Source: Candidatus Nanopelagicales bacterium (GTDB lineage Bacteria; Actinomycetota; Actinomycetes; S36-B12; UBA10799). Taken from it: a DNA stretch of 10,096 bases. The stretch lies in NCBI GenBank assembly GCA_025455985.1, contig JALOLM010000167.1, forward strand, positions 1-10,096, in the 5' to 3' direction. Both the position numbers and the translations under genes were made by a program. The notes under the pieces were generated by a model. It did not search any database and was not told the DNA's origin. It was given only the letters and a program-made list of their open reading frames with translations. Position 1 is the stretch's first letter, and each line of letters starts with the position of its first letter. Positions 8,048-10,096 of the stretch are shown piece by piece.

Positions 8048-8743
8048 GTTCGCCACGATCAGGCTGGCACCACCGAGGCCAGCCACCACGAGGACCGCGA
8101 TTCTGGCGGCTCCAGCCGGTATCCGACCCGCGGCCATCATGCCGCCCGCCGTGCCGGCAGCCAGAGCTGCGACCATCCACCAAGCGGGCGCGAGGAAACC
8201 GATGACCATTGCGGTGACGATGTTCTGAATCAGGAAGAAGAACTGCAGTGTGGCCCGCGACTGCGCAGGGCCCCAGCCTGCGTTCGCGGCGTACATGCCC
8301 ATGGGTGGACCACCCACCCCGCCCACCACGTTGAGCACGGCGCTGGAGACGCCCGCGGCGATGGCACCGGGAATCCCGCGCAATCCTGACCAGGAGGCGC
8401 CACGGGCCAGCAGAACGACGCCGAGAATCACGGCGAAACCAGCGAAGATAGCCACGATTGAGGCGTCCACCCCCGACAGCACGAGCGCAACGACCGGGGT
8501 GGCAAGCAGGGTCGGCACCAGCAAGACGGAAGCATCTTTGAACCGCACCTCGCGCCACTGAGAAGCCAGCGGCAACAGTGAGGCCAGGATCGCCAGGACG
8601 ACCACCATTGCGACACCATCGCGGGGTCCATAGAGGGCCAGCAAGGCAGGTGCGGCGATCAGGGAGAACCCCAGACCCGTGACGCTCTGGGCCACAGCGC
8701 CGGCGACAATCGCCACCGCTGCGAGGACCACCAGCAGTTCCAC
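8042..8743 (-). CDS. TauE/SafE-family sulfite/anion exporter-like membrane protein
   Basis: A polytopic inner-membrane protein of 233 residues in the TauE/SafE (DUF81) family, whose members export sulfite, sulfonates or related organic anions. The substrate here is unknown. The first half has the family motif VTGLGFSLIAAPALL (21-35) after the first helix. The second has SSAVLNVVGGVGGPPMGMY (133-151), its pseudo-repeat. About seven to eight hydrophobic segments are visible. The frame is open to 8842, but the N-terminal extension is polar and unlike the family. GTG at 8743 has GGAGGG 8 nt upstream and starts right before the first helix (VELLVVLAAVAIVAG), so it was chosen. An ATG at 8776 is an alternative. 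The gene lies 116 bp after purS on the same strand, with a hairpin between. Confidence 0.9.
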   Translation of the reverse strand: MELLVVLAAVAIVAGAVAQSVTGLGFSLIAAPALLALYGPRDGVAMVVVLAILASLLPLASQWREVRFKDASVLLVPTLLATPVVALVLSGVDASIVAIFAGFAVILGVVLLARGASWSGLRGIPGAIAAGVSSAVLNVVGGVGGPPMGMYAANAGWGPAQSRATLQFFFLIQNIVTAMVIGFLAPAWWMVAALAAGTAGGMMAAGRIPAGAARIAVLVVAGLGGASLIVANV

Positions 8744-8751
8744 GCGCGTCA

Positions 8752-8757
8752 CCCTCC
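8752..8757 (-). promoter_or_regulatory. Shine-Dalgarno deciding the tauE start
   Basis: GGAGGG on the minus strand, 8 nt before the GTG at 8743. It decides that start over the ATG at 8776 and the upstream open frame, neither of which has a better site. Confidence 0.7.
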
Positions 8758-8780
8758 ACGAGACAGCCCCCGGCATGTGG

Positions 8781-8810
8781 TGCCCGGCTCCCCCCTCGCC
8801 GAGCCGGGCA
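8781..8810. terminator. Perfect 10-bp inverted repeat after purS
   Basis: TGCCCGGCTC (8781-8790) and GAGCCGGGCA (8801-8810) are perfect reverse complements around a 10-nt loop. The structure begins about 50 bp after the purS stop and ends about 37 bp before the tauE start. A smaller stem, ACCCC-CCA-GGGGT, precedes it at 8821-8833. There is no U tract, so it is either a U-less terminator of the DUF2252-purS transcript or a leader structure of tauE. Confidence 0.5.
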
Positions 8811-8859
8811 GTATCGGCATACCCCCCAGGGGTGCTCGACAAACCCGCTCAGGGCCGGG

Positions 8860-9102
8860 TCACTGTACGGACAATGTATGGTTCTCGATCACCGGGTTGG
8901 CCAGCAGCGTCTCGGCGAGATGCTCGAGTTCGACCATCCGGTCCTCGGTCAGTTGCCCTTCGACCTCGATCTCGAAGCGCTTGCCCTGCCGGACGGAGAC
9001 GACTCCGTCCACCCCAAGGCGGCCCATCGCGGCCTGCACGGCCTGGCCCTGCGGATCGAGCAGTTCGGCTTTGGGCATCACTTCGACGATGATTCTCGGC
9101 AC
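8860..9102 (-). CDS. purS: Phosphoribosylformylglycinamidine synthase, PurS subunit
   Basis: The small third subunit of FGAM synthase, needed for PurQ and PurL to form the active complex and its ammonia channel. The 80-residue length is exactly that of the family. Conserved features are the start PRIIVEVMPKAELLDPQGQAV (2-22), VRQGKRFEIEVEG (37-49) and LLANPVIENHTL (66-77). The start is GTG at 9102. No good Shine-Dalgarno is present, but TAGGCT lies 6 nt upstream. The gene begins 9 bp after the stop of the DUF2252 gene on the same strand, so the two are probably cotranscribed. Unlike the common purS-purQ-purL order, it is separated from purQL by about 3.5 kb of unrelated genes. Confidence 0.97.
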   Translation of the reverse strand: MPRIIVEVMPKAELLDPQGQAVQAAMGRLGVDGVVSVRQGKRFEIEVEGQLTEDRMVELEHLAETLLANPVIENHTLSVQ

Positions 9103-9108
9103 GCGTCC

Positions 9109-9114
9109 AGCCTA
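9109..9114 (-). promoter_or_regulatory. Putative -10 hexamer (TAGGCT) of purS
   Basis: TAGGCT on the minus strand ends exactly 6 nt before the purS GTG. Its first three bases are the TAG stop of the DUF2252 gene. It fits the leaderless spacing; no -35 was recognised. Confidence 0.45.
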
Positions 9115-10096
9115 AGCGGTCCCGATGGCGCCGTCGGCCACTGCCTTGGCGAACTCCATGTGGTCGCCCTCGACGACGTCGGCGTATCGCAGCGCGTAAC
9201 GTGCGACTGCTTTCACGAACGAGTCGGAGTGGCCCAGATACGAGTCGATCGCGATGCGGTCGCCGGTGACAGCGTGCGAGCGCGCCAGGGTGAAGCCGCA
9301 CAACCGCGCGAACCGGGGCAGACTGTCCGGGGTCATCCGCCGGTACGCGGCCACGACCGGTCGCAACTGGCTGACGTAGAAGTCGCGGTCCTTCCACCGA
9401 CTGAAGCCCAGCAGCGGATCGGGTTCGGACTGGATCAGTCCTTGGCCGATCGCCACCCGGCGGGCCTGATTGCCGCGGTGGCGGAACTCGGGCAACACGT
9501 AGGGCTGCAGCACCGACGGGCGCGACTCCTTGACCTGCAGCGCAACCCGCTCATGCTGGCGGGTCCCCTGCAACAGCAGCACGAAGGACCGCAGTCCGAC
9601 ATCGGAGACCCCGCGCACCAGCATGGCCACATCTGCGATCCGGTACTCACTGAGCATCTGCTGGATCTCCGCGGAGACCGATGACCAGTAGCCGCTCATG
9701 ACCGCGGTGATGCCGTTGTGGACCTCGGCGGCCTCAGCGTCCGTGAGCCAATCGGTCAAGGCATGGATGGGTGCCTCGTGCCGCAGCAGCGGTGTTGAGT
9801 CGCTCTCGTCGAACATGTTCGCGTAGAGCATCGACTCGTCGGTGAAGGCGAGGTCGCGCTGACGTTTGGAGTCCTTGTCGACCGCCCTGGCCACCTCAGC
9901 GTCCGGGATGGGTGCGAACCAAAGGTGTAACCGGTCCTGGCCGGCTGCCCATGCCATCCCCCGGCGATAACCGTCGACCGCCGAGCGGGCCACTGCCCGC
10001 TGGTCCTTGGCCGCGACGCCCAGCGAGCGCGAGGCCATGACCATGCTCGCGGCCATGCGCTTGACGTCCCACTCCCAGGGCGCCCGCAGCGTCTCG
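9112..10096 (-). CDS. DUF2252 family protein, 5' end outside window
   Basis: The frame stays open to the window edge, so an internal ATG at 10056 is not the real start and the true N-terminus lies outside. The visible 327 residues begin ETLRAPWEWDVKRMAASMVMASRSLG, the DUF2252 'PWEWDlKRLaaS' segment. Further on come FYVSQLRPV (family: FYVRQLRDMK) and LARSHAVTGDRIAIDSYLGHSDSFVKAVARYALRYAD near the C-terminus (family: LArAHArsgd...YaD). The upstream GDxHxxNFG and NDFD motifs of the family are beyond the edge. DUF2252 proteins are common in actinobacteria, about 400-470 residues long, and resemble aminoglycoside-phosphotransferase-type kinases, but no reaction is established. The stop is 9 bp before purS; whether this means a purine link is unknown. 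Confidence 0.92.
   Translation of the reverse strand, partial: ETLRAPWEWDVKRMAASMVMASRSLGVAAKDQRAVARSAVDGYRRGMAWAAGQDRLHLWFAPIPDAEVARAVDKDSKRQRDLAFTDESMLYANMFDESDSTPLLRHEAPIHALTDWLTDAEAAEVHNGITAVMSGYWSSVSAEIQQMLSEYRIADVAMLVRGVSDVGLRSFVLLLQGTRQHERVALQVKESRPSVLQPYVLPEFRHRGNQARRVAIGQGLIQSEPDPLLGFSRWKDRDFYVSQLRPVVAAYRRMTPDSLPRFARLCGFTLARSHAVTGDRIAIDSYLGHSDSFVKAVARYALRYADVVEGDHMEFAKAVADGAIGTA

Noticed and set aside
8744..8842. Longer tauE product starting at 8842 or at the ATG at 8776
   Set aside because: The extension is polar and unlike the family, it would translate through the 8781-8810 hairpin, and the GTG at 8743 has a far better Shine-Dalgarno.

Overview
The window is high-GC DNA from an actinomycete-like bacterium (Actinomycetota). 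The evidence is a PurL that reads closely like the mycobacterial/streptomycete small-form enzyme, an F420-dependent (Ddn-family) nitroreductase, a DUF2252 protein, frequent GTG and TTG starts, and many genes that look leaderless. It is chromosomal housekeeping sequence. I see no mobile element, phage gene, CRISPR array, tRNA or rRNA.

Layout, left to right. All genes are on the minus strand except one. Positions 1-191 hold the N-terminal part of a malic enzyme, cut by the window edge. Next comes a two-gene potassium uptake unit: ktrA (230-889) overlapped by the upstream ktrB/trkH (882-2210). A 167-bp gap with a perfect 19-bp inverted repeat separates this unit from purL (2378-4606) and purQ (4617-5330). 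A tandem universal stress protein gene (5335-6201) sits 4 bp upstream of purQ. Further right are a small secreted protein (6319-6789), a 285-bp gene-free gap with a long imperfect hairpin, and a GNAT acetyltransferase (7075-7524). The acetyltransferase is divergent from the only plus-strand gene, the Ddn-like nitroreductase (7547-8020), which converges on a TauE/SafE membrane protein (8042-8743). The right end holds purS (8860-9102) and, 9 bp upstream of it, a DUF2252 gene that runs off the edge (9112-10096).

Function. PurS, PurQ and PurL together make the three-subunit formylglycinamidine ribonucleotide (FGAM) synthase of purine synthesis. Here purS lies about 3.5 kb from purQL, with unrelated genes between. 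KtrA and KtrB form a potassium uptake system. The remaining genes are single accessory functions.

The most interesting signal is in the starts. At seven genes (purS, purQ, purL, ktrB, the secreted protein, the acetyltransferase and the nitroreductase) a -10-like hexamer, mostly TANNNT, lies 5-7 nt upstream of the start codon and no good Shine-Dalgarno is present, as expected for leaderless mRNAs. Three other genes (usp, ktrA, tauE) have clear Shine-Dalgarno sequences instead. At the divergent pair the two -10 hexamers overlap and each sits exactly 6 nt from its ATG, giving a very compact bidirectional promoter candidate. No undescribed multi-gene system is evident.
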